Shown here: positions 27,046 to 34,925 of the stretch, in pieces | Layout: every line of letters begins with the position of its first letter | Position numbering within the stretch: the stretch's first letter is position 1 | Source of the DNA: Kiritimatiellia bacterium | Lineage (GTDB): Bacteria > Verrucomicrobiota > Kiritimatiellia > RFP12 > UBA1067 | Reading direction: 5' to 3' | DNA: 52,420 bases | NCBI GenBank assembly: GCA_016296065.1 | Contig: JAEDKA010000022.1 | Span: forward strand, 1 to 52,420 | Program-made: the position numbers and the translations under genes | Notes under the pieces: model-generated | The model's input: the letters and a program-made list of their open reading frames with translations, nothing else | Told to the model about the DNA's origin: nothing | Databases searched by the model: none

Positions 27046-27055
27046 GGTTAGAAAA

Positions 27056-28690
27056 ATGGCAAAAAGATTCCTAACACTTGACATCGGCGCGTCGTCCGTC
27101 AAGCTTGCCGAATACGAAGGCGGCAAGGGCGCGCTGACGCTTGTCAACTACGGGGTGGCCGCGCTTGCCGCGCCGCTCGACGCCGGCAACGCCGACGCGA
27201 TACTCTCGCCCGCGATCCTCGAGATCGTGCGCGAGAAGGGCATCAAGCCCGGACCCGTGTCCGTGTCCGTTTCCGGACAGATGGTGTTCCCGCGCTTCGC
27301 CTCGATAGCGGCGGCCGGCGGGGCCGACAAGTTCGACCAGCAGGTCCGCTTCGAGATCGAGCAGAACATTCCGTTCCCGATCGACGAGATGATCTGCGAC
27401 AGGCAGGTTCTCGGCGACAACGAGAACGGCGAGAAGAACGTCATGATCGTCGCGGCGAAGACGGACTCGATCGAGGAGATCACGGCGGCCGTGAGGGGCG
27501 CCGGGTTCAGCCCCGAGCTCGTCGACGTTGCGCCGATCGCGCTCACGAACGTGCTTGCCGCGTCCGGCGTGGACGGCTGCTCGGTGATTCTCGACATCGG
27601 CGCTAAGACGACGTCGCTCGTGATAGTCGACGGCGACAAGCTCTACAACCGCTCGATTCCCGTCGCGGGCAACATGATCACGAAGGAGATCGCGTCGGCC
27701 CTCGGCGTTTCGCACGACGAGGCCGAGAGCCTTAAGCGCGAGAGCGGATACGTCGCGCTCGGCGGCGTTGTGGAGGATGAGGACGAGACGCGCGACAGGA
27801 TTTCGAAGGTGTGCCGCGCGGTGATGACTCGTCTTCATGCCGAGATTTCGCGTTCCATCAACTTCTACCGCTCGCAGCAGGGCGGCGGGGTGCCGACTAA
27901 GCTGTACCTCACGGGCGGCACGGCGCTTCTTCCGCAGGTCGACCGCTTCTTCGCGGAGAGCCTGCAGGTGGAGGTCGAGTATTTCAATCCGTTTTCGGCT
28001 ATCGCGGTCGGGCCCAAGGTCGACGCGGCTGCGCTTGAGGCGGACGGGGCGTGCCTTGCGGCCACGGCGGGCGTCGCGCTGCATGCGGCGGGCGCCGCGA
28101 TGTTCGCGATCAACCTGCTTCCGCCGTCGCTCGTGAAGGAGCGCGCGGACGTCGCGAGGATTCCGTTCGTCGCCGCTGGCGCGGTGGCGCTCGTCGTCGC
28201 GCTTGTTCTCGTTCTCCTTGCTGCGAAGAAGGGCGAGGCGGTCGCGAGCGCGGAGTGCGACGCGGTGCAGGCCGCGGCGCAGAAGCTCCAGGGCGTCGAC
28301 AAGAAGGTCAAGGAGGCGGCGGTTGCCCAGGAGCGCGAGAGCGCGAAGGCGGAGGGCTTCCGCGAGCTCTTCGCGAAGCGCGGTCTGACCGTGGCGAAGA
28401 TGAACGCCGTCAGGAACGCGCTCGGCAACGAGATGTGGATCGAGAAGTGGGAGGGCGACCGCGTTACGATACGCGGATGGCACGACGACGTCGAGTCACT
28501 CATCGCCCGCTCCAAGACCGGCGGCTCCACGGCCGCGCAGATAATCGAGGCGCGTCTCAAGGGCTCGCCGTTCGTCGATCCGTCGTCCGTCAGCATCGAG
28601 TCGATGACGTCGGTCGGCAAGGATGCGCTAGTCGACCAGCTGGTGGTCAAAGTCAAGTTTGGTAACGGCGCAAAGGGAGAAAAGAAATGA
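27056..28690 (+). CDS. PilM-like ATPase with a PilN-like C-terminus (Amuc_1101-like)
   Basis: 544 residues. Residues 1-345 are an actin/FtsA-fold PilM domain: LDIGASSVKLAEY (phosphate 1), a QVRFEIEQNIPFPIDE strand typical of PilM, VILDIGAKTTSLVIVD (phosphate 2) and LYLTGGTALLPQV (adenosine motif). At residue 349 the sequence switches to MFAINLLPPSL, the short motif that begins PilN proteins and that PilM normally binds in trans. A single membrane span (about 362-386), a charged coiled coil (about 388-435) and a small periplasmic domain complete a PilN-like half. The protein thus carries cytoplasmic and inner-membrane parts of the alignment complex in one chain. The fusion is read directly from the sequence; the assembly role is family knowledge. 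It overlaps the next gene by ATGA. Confidence 0.85.
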   Translation: MAKRFLTLDIGASSVKLAEYEGGKGALTLVNYGVAALAAPLDAGNADAILSPAILEIVREKGIKPGPVSVSVSGQMVFPRFASIAAAGGADKFDQQVRFEIEQNIPFPIDEMICDRQVLGDNENGEKNVMIVAAKTDSIEEITAAVRGAGFSPELVDVAPIALTNVLAASGVDGCSVILDIGAKTTSLVIVDGDKLYNRSIPVAGNMITKEIASALGVSHDEAESLKRESGYVALGGVVEDEDETRDRISKVCRAVMTRLHAEISRSINFYRSQQGGGVPTKLYLTGGTALLPQVDRFFAESLQVEVEYFNPFSAIAVGPKVDAAALEADGACLAATAGVALHAAGAAMFAINLLPPSLVKERADVARIPFVAAGAVALVVALVLVLLAAKKGEAVASAECDAVQAAAQKLQGVDKKVKEAAVAQERESAKAEGFRELFAKRGLTVAKMNAVRNALGNEMWIEKWEGDRVTIRGWHDDVESLIARSKTGGSTAAQIIEARLKGSPFVDPSSVSIESMTSVGKDALVDQLVVKVKFGNGAKGEKK

Positions 28691-29757
28691 GCATGTCCAA
28701 GAACCAGATCGTCATGGTCGCGATAGGCGGCGTGACGCTCGTCGCGGCCGGTGTGCTCGGCTATCTTGCGTTCGACGCGTTTTCGTCGAAGGCCGAGGCG
28801 GTCGAGGCGGGCGACGGCGCGAAGGAGTCCGTGAGGCGCCTTCTCAGGGCCGACGTCAGCCCCGACAAGGAGAGCGAGCTTGCGTACAAGAAGAACGCCG
28901 ACACGCTCGCGGGGTGGACCGAGGCCGCGCTGGCGACTGCCGCTGCCGGAGACCGCGCCGTGAGCAACGACATCAACCCCGCCGCGTTCAAGCAGAAGCT
29001 TGTGGACGAGGCGCGTGCGCTTTCGGAGCTCGAGGGCGGAGTCGACGGCAAGATCGTCAAGCCGGGCTTCAACTTCGGCCTTCCGGACTTCGTGACTGGC
29101 GACAAGCTTCCCGAGCAGGAGATGCTTCCGAAGTACCAGCGACTCTGGGGCGACATCCGTCTCGTGTTCGAGATGCTTCAGGAGTGCGGCGTCGCGGAGA
29201 TCGTCCGCATCGAGCCCGCCGGCGTTGTATCCGCTGCTGCGCAGGCGCAGCAGGAGGAGAAGCCGAAGGCCAAGAACCGCAGCCGCGCCAGGAAGGACGC
29301 GGAGGAGGAGAAGCCGGCGTACACCGTCGAGCAGTACGCGGTCGACTTCCGCGCGAAGCCGGCGGCGCTCGTCAAGGCTGTGAACGCGCTTGCGACCGCG
29401 CCCCGCTTCATCGTCGTCGACTCCATGTCCTTTGCTCGCGAGGGCGACATGATCGCCGCGGCGCTCGGCGAGGGCGAGAAGGCGAAGGGCGCGCAGCAGC
29501 AGGCCGCGGGCGGACGCCATAGCCGGCGCAAGAAGGTCGTCGAGGTGGTTGAGAAGCCTGCCGAGGAGTCCGAAGAGAAGAAGGGCCTTGTGAACGACCC
29601 TGTGAACGAGGCTCCGTTCCTCGTGAAGATTACATTGTCCACATATGACTTCGGTTCCGCCGCGAACAAGCCGGCGGCCGGGGAAGACGCGGCAGTGGAG
29701 GCGCCCGCCGAGGGCGAGGTCGAGGCCGCTACCGAAAGCAAGGAGGGTGAAGAATGA
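28687..29757 (+). CDS. Amuc_1100-like (PilO-type) inner-membrane-anchored protein
   Basis: 356 residues. A short cytoplasmic start precedes one membrane helix (about 9-29), then a coiled-coil region and an alpha/beta periplasmic domain with LFEML-x-ECGVAEIVRIEP-like sequence. That compares with the ECGLSKFIKVYRP segment of Akkermansia Amuc_1100, and the adjacent SVRIRNE-type segment corresponds to VVDSMSFAREG here. Two low-complexity linkers (Lys/Arg-rich near 195-215, Ala/Gln/Arg near 260-290) and an Ala/Glu-rich C-terminus surround the domain. In Akkermansia this protein is the known TLR2-active surface-associated factor; whether the homologue here has such activity cannot be told. It starts in an ATGA overlap with the PilM gene and ends in an ATGA overlap with the next. 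Confidence 0.75.
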   Translation: MSMSKNQIVMVAIGGVTLVAAGVLGYLAFDAFSSKAEAVEAGDGAKESVRRLLRADVSPDKESELAYKKNADTLAGWTEAALATAAAGDRAVSNDINPAAFKQKLVDEARALSELEGGVDGKIVKPGFNFGLPDFVTGDKLPEQEMLPKYQRLWGDIRLVFEMLQECGVAEIVRIEPAGVVSAAAQAQQEEKPKAKNRSRARKDAEEEKPAYTVEQYAVDFRAKPAALVKAVNALATAPRFIVVDSMSFAREGDMIAAALGEGEKAKGAQQQAAGGRHSRRKKVVEVVEKPAEESEEKKGLVNDPVNEAPFLVKITLSTYDFGSAANKPAAGEDAAVEAPAEGEVEAATESKEGEE

Positions 29758-30851
29758 TCTCCCGCAGCAACGAAGGCGGCTTTTTCGCCGCGCATTGGGA
29801 CTGGATAGTCGCCGCAGTCGGCATTGTCGCGCTTGCGGCGGGCGGCGTTATGCTTGCGATGTCCGGCGGAGCCGATCCGGACGAGAACGCATCCGACGTC
29901 GTGAGGCGCCTTATGTCCGCCAAGAAGAAGGACACCGGTGTCGCGCCCGTTGAGATGACGCAGCTTGAGCGCGCGCTCATGATGGCGGGGAAGCCGCCGG
30001 TCGTGGCCGAGGTCTCCGACGAGGGCGGAAGCTTCCTCGTCTCGCCGAAGCGCATCTTCTGCGCGCTCTGCCACAAGCCGATTCCTGGCGACGCGAAGAA
30101 GTGCCCCATCTGCAAGGGCGACCAGCCCGAGCCGGAGAAAGTTGCGCTCGACACGGACGGCGACGGCCTGCCCGACGAATGGGAGAAGAAGTTCGGACTT
30201 GACCCCGCGACGGCCGACGCCGAGGCGGACACTGACGCCGACGGATTCACCAACGCCGAGGAGTTCGCGGCGGGGACCGATCCGTCCGACAAGAACTCTC
30301 ATCCGGACTACTTCGACTCGCTCAAGCTCGTCATGCCGCTCAAGGAGACGGTGCTTCCGTTCTTCCTGGAGAAGGCCGAGAACCTTCCGGGAGGAAAGAT
30401 CAGGTACTACTTCCGCGACCCGAAGGCAAAGAACGACTACGGTGGGCGCGGTCGCCAGTACAACCCGCTCGAGGGCGAGGAGATCGGCAAGACGGGCTTT
30501 GTCGTGAAGAGTCTCGAGAAGAAAACAGTCAAGGTGAAGGTCGCCGCAGTGAAGGGCGAAAAGGCCCTCGAAAAGCCGCGCGAGGTCCTTTTTGCGACCG
30601 TGGAGCGGAAGGAGGACGGCAAGAAGCTGGTCATTCGCGACGACGAGAAGCGCACGCCGGTCGATATCCAGGCCACCCTCTCGTTCAGCCGCGGAGAGCC
30701 TGCGGAGATCGTCGTAGTGCCTGGAACGGCGTTCAAACTGTACGGAAACACCTACAAAGTGGTCGAGATCAAGAGCGTCGGAAAGGGCGCAAAGGTCACG
30801 ATCGAGGATCCGCTCGGGAAAATTCGTGCCCTTGAAGCCGTTGACCAGTGA
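29754..30851 (+). CDS. Amuc_1099-like pilus-system protein with zinc ribbon and calcium-loop motif
   Basis: 365 residues. One membrane span (about 17-37) is followed by a linker. A four-Cys ribbon comes next (CALC at about 102-105 and CPIC at about 117-120), then DTDGDGLPDEWEKKFGLDP and DTDADGFTNAEEFAAGTDP (about 132-180). The latter are the same Asp-rich calcium-loop motifs that fill the 3965-residue giant encoded upstream. The C-terminal third is beta-rich, with a repeated pattern of short strands, and suits a PilP-like role linking inner-membrane and secretin parts. The start has AAGGAGG 7 bp upstream and overlaps the previous stop by ATGA. The stop lies inside the promoter of the secretin gene. 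Confidence 0.75.
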   Translation: MISRSNEGGFFAAHWDWIVAAVGIVALAAGGVMLAMSGGADPDENASDVVRRLMSAKKKDTGVAPVEMTQLERALMMAGKPPVVAEVSDEGGSFLVSPKRIFCALCHKPIPGDAKKCPICKGDQPEPEKVALDTDGDGLPDEWEKKFGLDPATADAEADTDADGFTNAEEFAAGTDPSDKNSHPDYFDSLKLVMPLKETVLPFFLEKAENLPGGKIRYYFRDPKAKNDYGGRGRQYNPLEGEEIGKTGFVVKSLEKKTVKVKVAAVKGEKALEKPREVLFATVERKEDGKKLVIRDDEKRTPVDIQATLSFSRGEPAEIVVVPGTAFKLYGNTYKVVEIKSVGKGAKVTIEDPLGKIRALEAVDQ

Positions 30852-30869
30852 AAAAAATTAGTCTATAAT
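30841..30869 (+). promoter_or_regulatory. Near-consensus sigma70 promoter for the secretin gene
   Basis: TTGACC (30841-30846), a spacer of exactly 17 bp, and TATAAT (30864-30869). The -35 lies inside the last codons of the preceding gene. Transcription would begin near 30876, giving a leader of about 23 nt before the ATG at 30899. This excludes the TTG at 30872 as the start. It is the only site in the window with both good hexamers at ideal spacing. Confidence 0.8.
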
Positions 30870-30898
30870 ATTTGGAAAATCATAGGAGCAAGTTCTAT

Positions 30899-33800
30899 AT
30901 GACGCACCTCAGGACCTATGTCGCGATGACAGCGACCGCCGCCGCGCTAGCGCTCGGCCAGAACGCGTTCGCCCAGGACGATCTCGAAGATCTTCTGGCG
31001 GGAATCGAAGCCGATGCCCCGGCTGCACAGCCGGCGGCGACGGAGGAGAAGACCGAGGAGGCGGGTGACCCGCCTGCCGAAGAGGCGGCCCTGGCCGAAG
31101 AAGCAGCTGAGCCTGCTGAAGAGTCCGCACCTGCAGCCGAGCCTGCCGCCGACGATGCGGACGCCGCGCTTGACGTCGTCTCCGAGGTTTCCGGCGAAGA
31201 GCCTGCCGAGGCGGCGACCGAGGAGCCTGCGGCCGAAGCGCCTGCGGCGGTCGCGACGACCGAGGCCGCTCCAGAAGAGGGCGCGCCAGCAGCGGTCGGC
31301 GCGGCTCCGGGCAAGGACGCCGAGCTCATCGACGAACTGAACACCTACGAAAGACTCCGCCGCCAGGCGATGGACGCGCAGGCGATGCGCGAGATTGAAG
31401 AGGCACGCGCCAGCATGGTCGCAGGCGAGTTCCTTGAGGCGGTCCGCCACTATGGCAACGCTTCCAAGTTCCTCAACGACCGCCCTGGCTCGAAGGTCTA
31501 CAAGGAGGAGTGCAGGGAGGGCATCGCCGAGGGTCTCTACCAGGCCGCCCTTGAGGAGGACCGCATCGGTCGTCGCGACCGCGCAATCAAGCTCATGAGC
31601 AAGGCGGGCGACATGCGCCACCCGAAGGCGCGCCGCCAGCTCGAGGCATGGAGCAACGCGGGCGACCCCGACAAGTACAAGACCGATGTAAGCGAGATCT
31701 CCCACCGCCGCAACGATGCGGAATACAAGGCCCGCCGCGAGCGCGAGATCCAGCACCTCAAGCGTGCCCGCCACCATCTCGCCCAGCGCGAAATCGACCT
31801 CGCGCTTGAAGAATGCGAACTCGTGATCAAGAACGATCCGTACAACCAGGAAGCCATCCGTCTCAGGGACTCCATCCAGCGCAAGCGCGACGTAATCCTC
31901 AAGCAGGAGCGCGAGGTTACGCGCGAGGCCATGATTGCCGACGTCGACGAGGCGTGGCGTCCGGTCTACGCCGTCGATGCGCGTGAGCTTGACGAGAAGG
32001 ACAACGGCAAGACAATCCAGAGTCCGACCGGCCCCGACCGCGCCCAGACCATGGAGCAGTCCATCATCTCCCGCATGAAGGAGATGCGCCTTCCCGCGAT
32101 TTCGTTCAAGCCGCCGGCGACGATCATCGACGCGGTTGAGTACTTCCGCGGCGCTTCCAAGGACTTCGACCGTCCCGACATCCCGATCGAGAAGCGCGGC
32201 TTCAACTTCGTCCTCAAGACGCCCGAGGCCGTCCGCATGAAGACCGCCACCGCGGCTGACGACAGCGACGACTTCTCCGACACCGGTGATGACGACACGG
32301 GCGATGGCCCCGTCGGCGTGCCTGTGATCCCGATGATCACCGCGAGCGACATCACGTTCTACGACGCCCTCAAGCTCGTGTGCGAGTCGGTCGACTACAA
32401 GTTCTCCGTGCAGGGCCCGATCGTCATGGTCATGCACAAGGACATGTCCACCGAAGAGCTCGTCACCCGCTCGTTCCCCGTCCTCTCGACGTTCCTCGAG
32501 AAGATGTCCACCGCCTCCGAAGACATGACGTCCATGCAGACGTCGGGCTTCGGCGGTGCTGCGAACCGCAGGAATAACGATGCCGAGGAGGAGAGCCAGG
32601 AGAGGGACTGGAAGGAGTTCTTCTCGCTGCTCGGCGTCAAGTGGCCCGAGGGTAGCTCGATCTTCTACGTCAAGACGGTCGGTCGCCTCTTCGTGAAGAA
32701 CACGCAGGACAACCTCGCCGAGTTCGAGAACGTCCTCCTCTCGCTCAACCAGCAGGTCACTCTCGTCGAGATCGAGACCCGCTTCGTCGAGGTTTGCCAG
32801 GACGACCTCAACTCGCTCGGCTTCGAGTGGATCCTCAACGGCGACTACACGCTCGGTCTAAATCGCCACATCGCCCGCGCCCTTGGCATCAAGGACGGCG
32901 CCTGGGCTGGCAGCGAGGCTTCCTGGGGCAGCCCGAAGAGCCGCTACAACACGCCCAACACCACGAAGGGCTCCGGCTCGATCACTGGCCCGGACGGCGA
33001 CTCTACGACCTCCTCTTCCACGACCGCCTCGATTATGCCTGGCTCCGGCACTGGGTCGACGGCCTGGCACCACTGGAACTCCTCGGGCAGGAACCCCTGG
33101 AACAACCGCAGCAGCCGCAACATCGGCGTGAACGCGATTCCGGGCGTGACGGACTTCACGGACACCGCGAACATGGCCGGATCCTTCTCGACGGGCGAGC
33201 GCTATCTGTCGACGCTCAACAACCACATCTCCGGACAGGGTAACGCGTACAACGACCAGTTCATGAAGGTAAACGCGTTCCTCGGCAATGCCGACCTCTC
33301 CATGATCCTCCATATGCTCTCGCAGAGGAGCGACACCGACCTCCTCTCCGCGCCGAAGGTGCTTACGCGTCCCGGCGAGGAAGCGGTCATGAAGGTCGTC
33401 ACCGAGTACATCTACCCGACGGACTACGACGTGCAGCTCCAGTCCAGCTCCTCTGGCGGCGGATACGGCGGCGGCAGCTCGCAGTCCGCGATTCTCGCGG
33501 TCGTCGAGCCGCAGAGCTTCACGATGCGTGAAGTCGGCGTCATTCTTCAGGTCACCCCGACGCTCACCGATGACGGAAACGTCGTTGACCTCGAGCTCAA
33601 CACTCAGGTCGTTGACGAGCCTACGTGGAAGAACTACGGCATGAGGATCCCGTTCACGGGCAATGCCTCCGCCGGCAACTTCCAGGTTACCCTCGGCAAC
33701 GGACCCTTCGCCGACCAGGGCTACATGCCTTCGGCCGACATCATGGAGAGCATCGTCACGCGCTACTGGAACGCAGTCGCCAACATGTTCGAGAACCTCT

Positions 33801-34159
33801 CCGGCGGCAACCAGAACATCACGTACTACGACGCCCCGATGGAACAGCCGTTCTTCCATGTCCGCTCCGTCGACTCGAAGGTTAGCGTGTATCCTGGCGC
33901 CACTATCGTCATGGGCGGACTCATCACCGAGGCCCGCAAGGCGATGGACGACAAGATTCCGTTCCTCGGCGACCTTCCGTTCATCGGGCGGCTCTTCCGC
34001 AGCCACTCGGAGCAGACGTCCAAGCGCAATCTCCTGATCTTCGTCACGACGCGCATCGTCGACGGACGCGGACGCGAGATGCACAACGACGGATTCAACC
34101 TCGAGGAGCCTGCCTCAATCGGCGAAGTGAAGTCGGCCCCCGAAGTTGCAGCCGAATAA
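30899..34159 (+). CDS. Outer-membrane secretin of the pilus-like system (Amuc_1098-like)
   Basis: 1086 residues from the ATG at 30899. AGGAG lies at 30884-30888 and the sequence begins a standard signal peptide (cleavage after AFA near residue 26). An upstream in-frame TTG at 30872 lies too close to the promoter. After the signal come an Ala/Glu/Pro-rich low-complexity segment (about 35-140), helical repeats (about 140-350), N-domain-like regions, and a Gly/Ser/Thr/Asn-rich insert (about 690-750). The C-terminal secretin domain (about 815-1060) has LLSAPKVLTRPG, MREVGVILQVTPTL, VYPGATIVMGGLI and the hallmark DKIPFLGDLPFIGRLFRS before VTTRIVDGRG. It should form the outer-membrane ring through which pilus-like fibres or substrates pass. 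No pilin, prepilin peptidase or assembly ATPase is in this window. Confidence 0.93.
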   Translation: MTHLRTYVAMTATAAALALGQNAFAQDDLEDLLAGIEADAPAAQPAATEEKTEEAGDPPAEEAALAEEAAEPAEESAPAAEPAADDADAALDVVSEVSGEEPAEAATEEPAAEAPAAVATTEAAPEEGAPAAVGAAPGKDAELIDELNTYERLRRQAMDAQAMREIEEARASMVAGEFLEAVRHYGNASKFLNDRPGSKVYKEECREGIAEGLYQAALEEDRIGRRDRAIKLMSKAGDMRHPKARRQLEAWSNAGDPDKYKTDVSEISHRRNDAEYKARREREIQHLKRARHHLAQREIDLALEECELVIKNDPYNQEAIRLRDSIQRKRDVILKQEREVTREAMIADVDEAWRPVYAVDARELDEKDNGKTIQSPTGPDRAQTMEQSIISRMKEMRLPAISFKPPATIIDAVEYFRGASKDFDRPDIPIEKRGFNFVLKTPEAVRMKTATAADDSDDFSDTGDDDTGDGPVGVPVIPMITASDITFYDALKLVCESVDYKFSVQGPIVMVMHKDMSTEELVTRSFPVLSTFLEKMSTASEDMTSMQTSGFGGAANRRNNDAEEESQERDWKEFFSLLGVKWPEGSSIFYVKTVGRLFVKNTQDNLAEFENVLLSLNQQVTLVEIETRFVEVCQDDLNSLGFEWILNGDYTLGLNRHIARALGIKDGAWAGSEASWGSPKSRYNTPNTTKGSGSITGPDGDSTTSSSTTASIMPGSGTGSTAWHHWNSSGRNPWNNRSSRNIGVNAIPGVTDFTDTANMAGSFSTGERYLSTLNNHISGQGNAYNDQFMKVNAFLGNADLSMILHMLSQRSDTDLLSAPKVLTRPGEEAVMKVVTEYIYPTDYDVQLQSSSSGGGYGGGSSQSAILAVVEPQSFTMREVGVILQVTPTLTDDGNVVDLELNTQVVDEPTWKNYGMRIPFTGNASAGNFQVTLGNGPFADQGYMPSADIMESIVTRYWNAVANMFENLSGGNQNITYYDAPMEQPFFHVRSVDSKVSVYPGATIVMGGLITEARKAMDDKIPFLGDLPFIGRLFRSHSEQTSKRNLLIFVTTRIVDGRGREMHNDGFNLEEPASIGEVKSAPEVAAE

Positions 34160-34168
34160 AGCGATAAG

Positions 34169-34774
34169 ATGAAAATCGCACTGACGGGAGGGATTGCCTG
34201 CGGCAAATCCCTCCTTTCTCGCTTTCTTAACGAACTCGGCGTCGAAACTCTCGACGCCGACGATGTCGTCCACCAAATCATTCCCGACCCCACAGAGCGC
34301 CGCCGGATCGCCGCCGAGGTCTTCGCTGACCCCGAGAAGAGGAAAGCACTTGAGGCTAAGATCCACCCGCTGGTGAAGGAGAGAATCGAGAGATGGTTTG
34401 ATGAGGGAGACAATGTCGTGAGGGACGTGGGTGACGCGAGGGACGAGAGGCCCTCGTCTCTCACGTCCCTCGCGTCCCTAACGCCCCCAAATCTCAAAAT
34501 CGCCATCGTCCCCCTCCTCTTCGAAGTGCATTGGGAGAGAAATTTTGATATAATATCCTGTGTTGTCTCCACAAGGGAGAGCCAAATCGAACGGATGGTG
34601 ACGACGCGCTCGATGACTCGTGCGGAAGCCGAAGCCCGGCTGGCGGCGCAGTTGCCGGTTGAGGAAAAGGTCAGGCGTTCGCATTATGTCATCCGCAATG
34701 ACGGTTCCCCCGACGATCTCCGCGCAGAGGCGCGAGCGTTCGTCGAGTGGCTCGCGCGGCGTGCTGTGCCGTGA
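34169..34774 (+). CDS. coaE: Dephospho-CoA kinase with in-frame palindrome insertion
   Basis: 201 residues. It phosphorylates dephospho-CoA, the last step of coenzyme A synthesis. The P-loop GGIACGKS (about 7-14), LDADDVVHQI, the IHPLV segment, VPLLFE and the ASP-less TRESQIERM region match the family. Residues about 83-108 (VVRDVGDARDERPSSLTSLASLTPP) are extra compared with the usual loop between IHPLV...R and VPLLFE. They are encoded by the palindrome at 34417-34483. The insertion lies in a surface loop and leaves the reading frame open, so the enzyme is probably active. The gene follows the secretin by 9 bp with a weak ribosome site. Confidence 0.93.
   Translation: MKIALTGGIACGKSLLSRFLNELGVETLDADDVVHQIIPDPTERRRIAAEVFADPEKRKALEAKIHPLVKERIERWFDEGDNVVRDVGDARDERPSSLTSLASLTPPNLKIAIVPLLFEVHWERNFDIISCVVSTRESQIERMVTTRSMTRAEAEARLAAQLPVEEKVRRSHYVIRNDGSPDDLRAEARAFVEWLARRAVP
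34417..34483. repeat. Palindromic element inserted in frame in coaE
   Basis: Bases 34417-34447 pair with 34453-34483: 25 Watson-Crick pairs and 3 G-U of 31, with a 5-nt loop. The right arm shows 9-bp periodicity (CTCACGTCC, CTCGCGTCC, CTAACGCCC). This is the clearest copy of the family also seen in kdsD and uvrA. It encodes the extra loop of CoaE. Confidence 0.8.
34546..34554 (+). promoter_or_regulatory. Possible extended -10 promoter inside coaE
   Basis: TGATATAAT (34546-34554), preceded by TTT, matches the extended -10 form seen at other gene starts here. No convincing -35 exists at 16-18 bp. It lies within coaE in an AT-rich patch and could drive rho about 370 nt downstream, but it may be chance coding sequence (DIIS). 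Confidence 0.35.
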
Positions 34775-34925
34775 GCGGCATGAGTGTCGTTGACGATGAG
34801 AGAGGGCGCAAGCTCTCTTGCCCCTCTGGCACTCTTGCCTCCCTTGCCCCCTCGCGCCGCAGATACCAAAATCAAAGCTGATATTCCAAAAATCCAACAT
34901 TTAACCTTCAACGACAAAAAAGAAC
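34775..34925 (+). repeat. Leader of rho with a degenerate palindromic, 9-bp periodic segment
   Basis: This 151-bp gap between coaE and rho holds a hairpin (34808-34812 with 34817-34821, extended by GG/CC). A pyrimidine-rich tract with 9-bp periodicity follows (about 34813-34857; units around CTCTTGCCC). The layout resembles the right arms of the elements inside coaE and uvrA, so it may be an eroded copy. An A-rich stretch precedes the rho ATG. There is no intrinsic terminator. Because rho genes are often autoregulated through their leader, this tract could also matter for control; that is inference. Confidence 0.45.

Noticed and set aside
30872..30898. TTG start for the secretin
   Set aside because: It lies immediately downstream of the -10 and before the AGGAG site; the ATG at 30899 gives a proper signal peptide.
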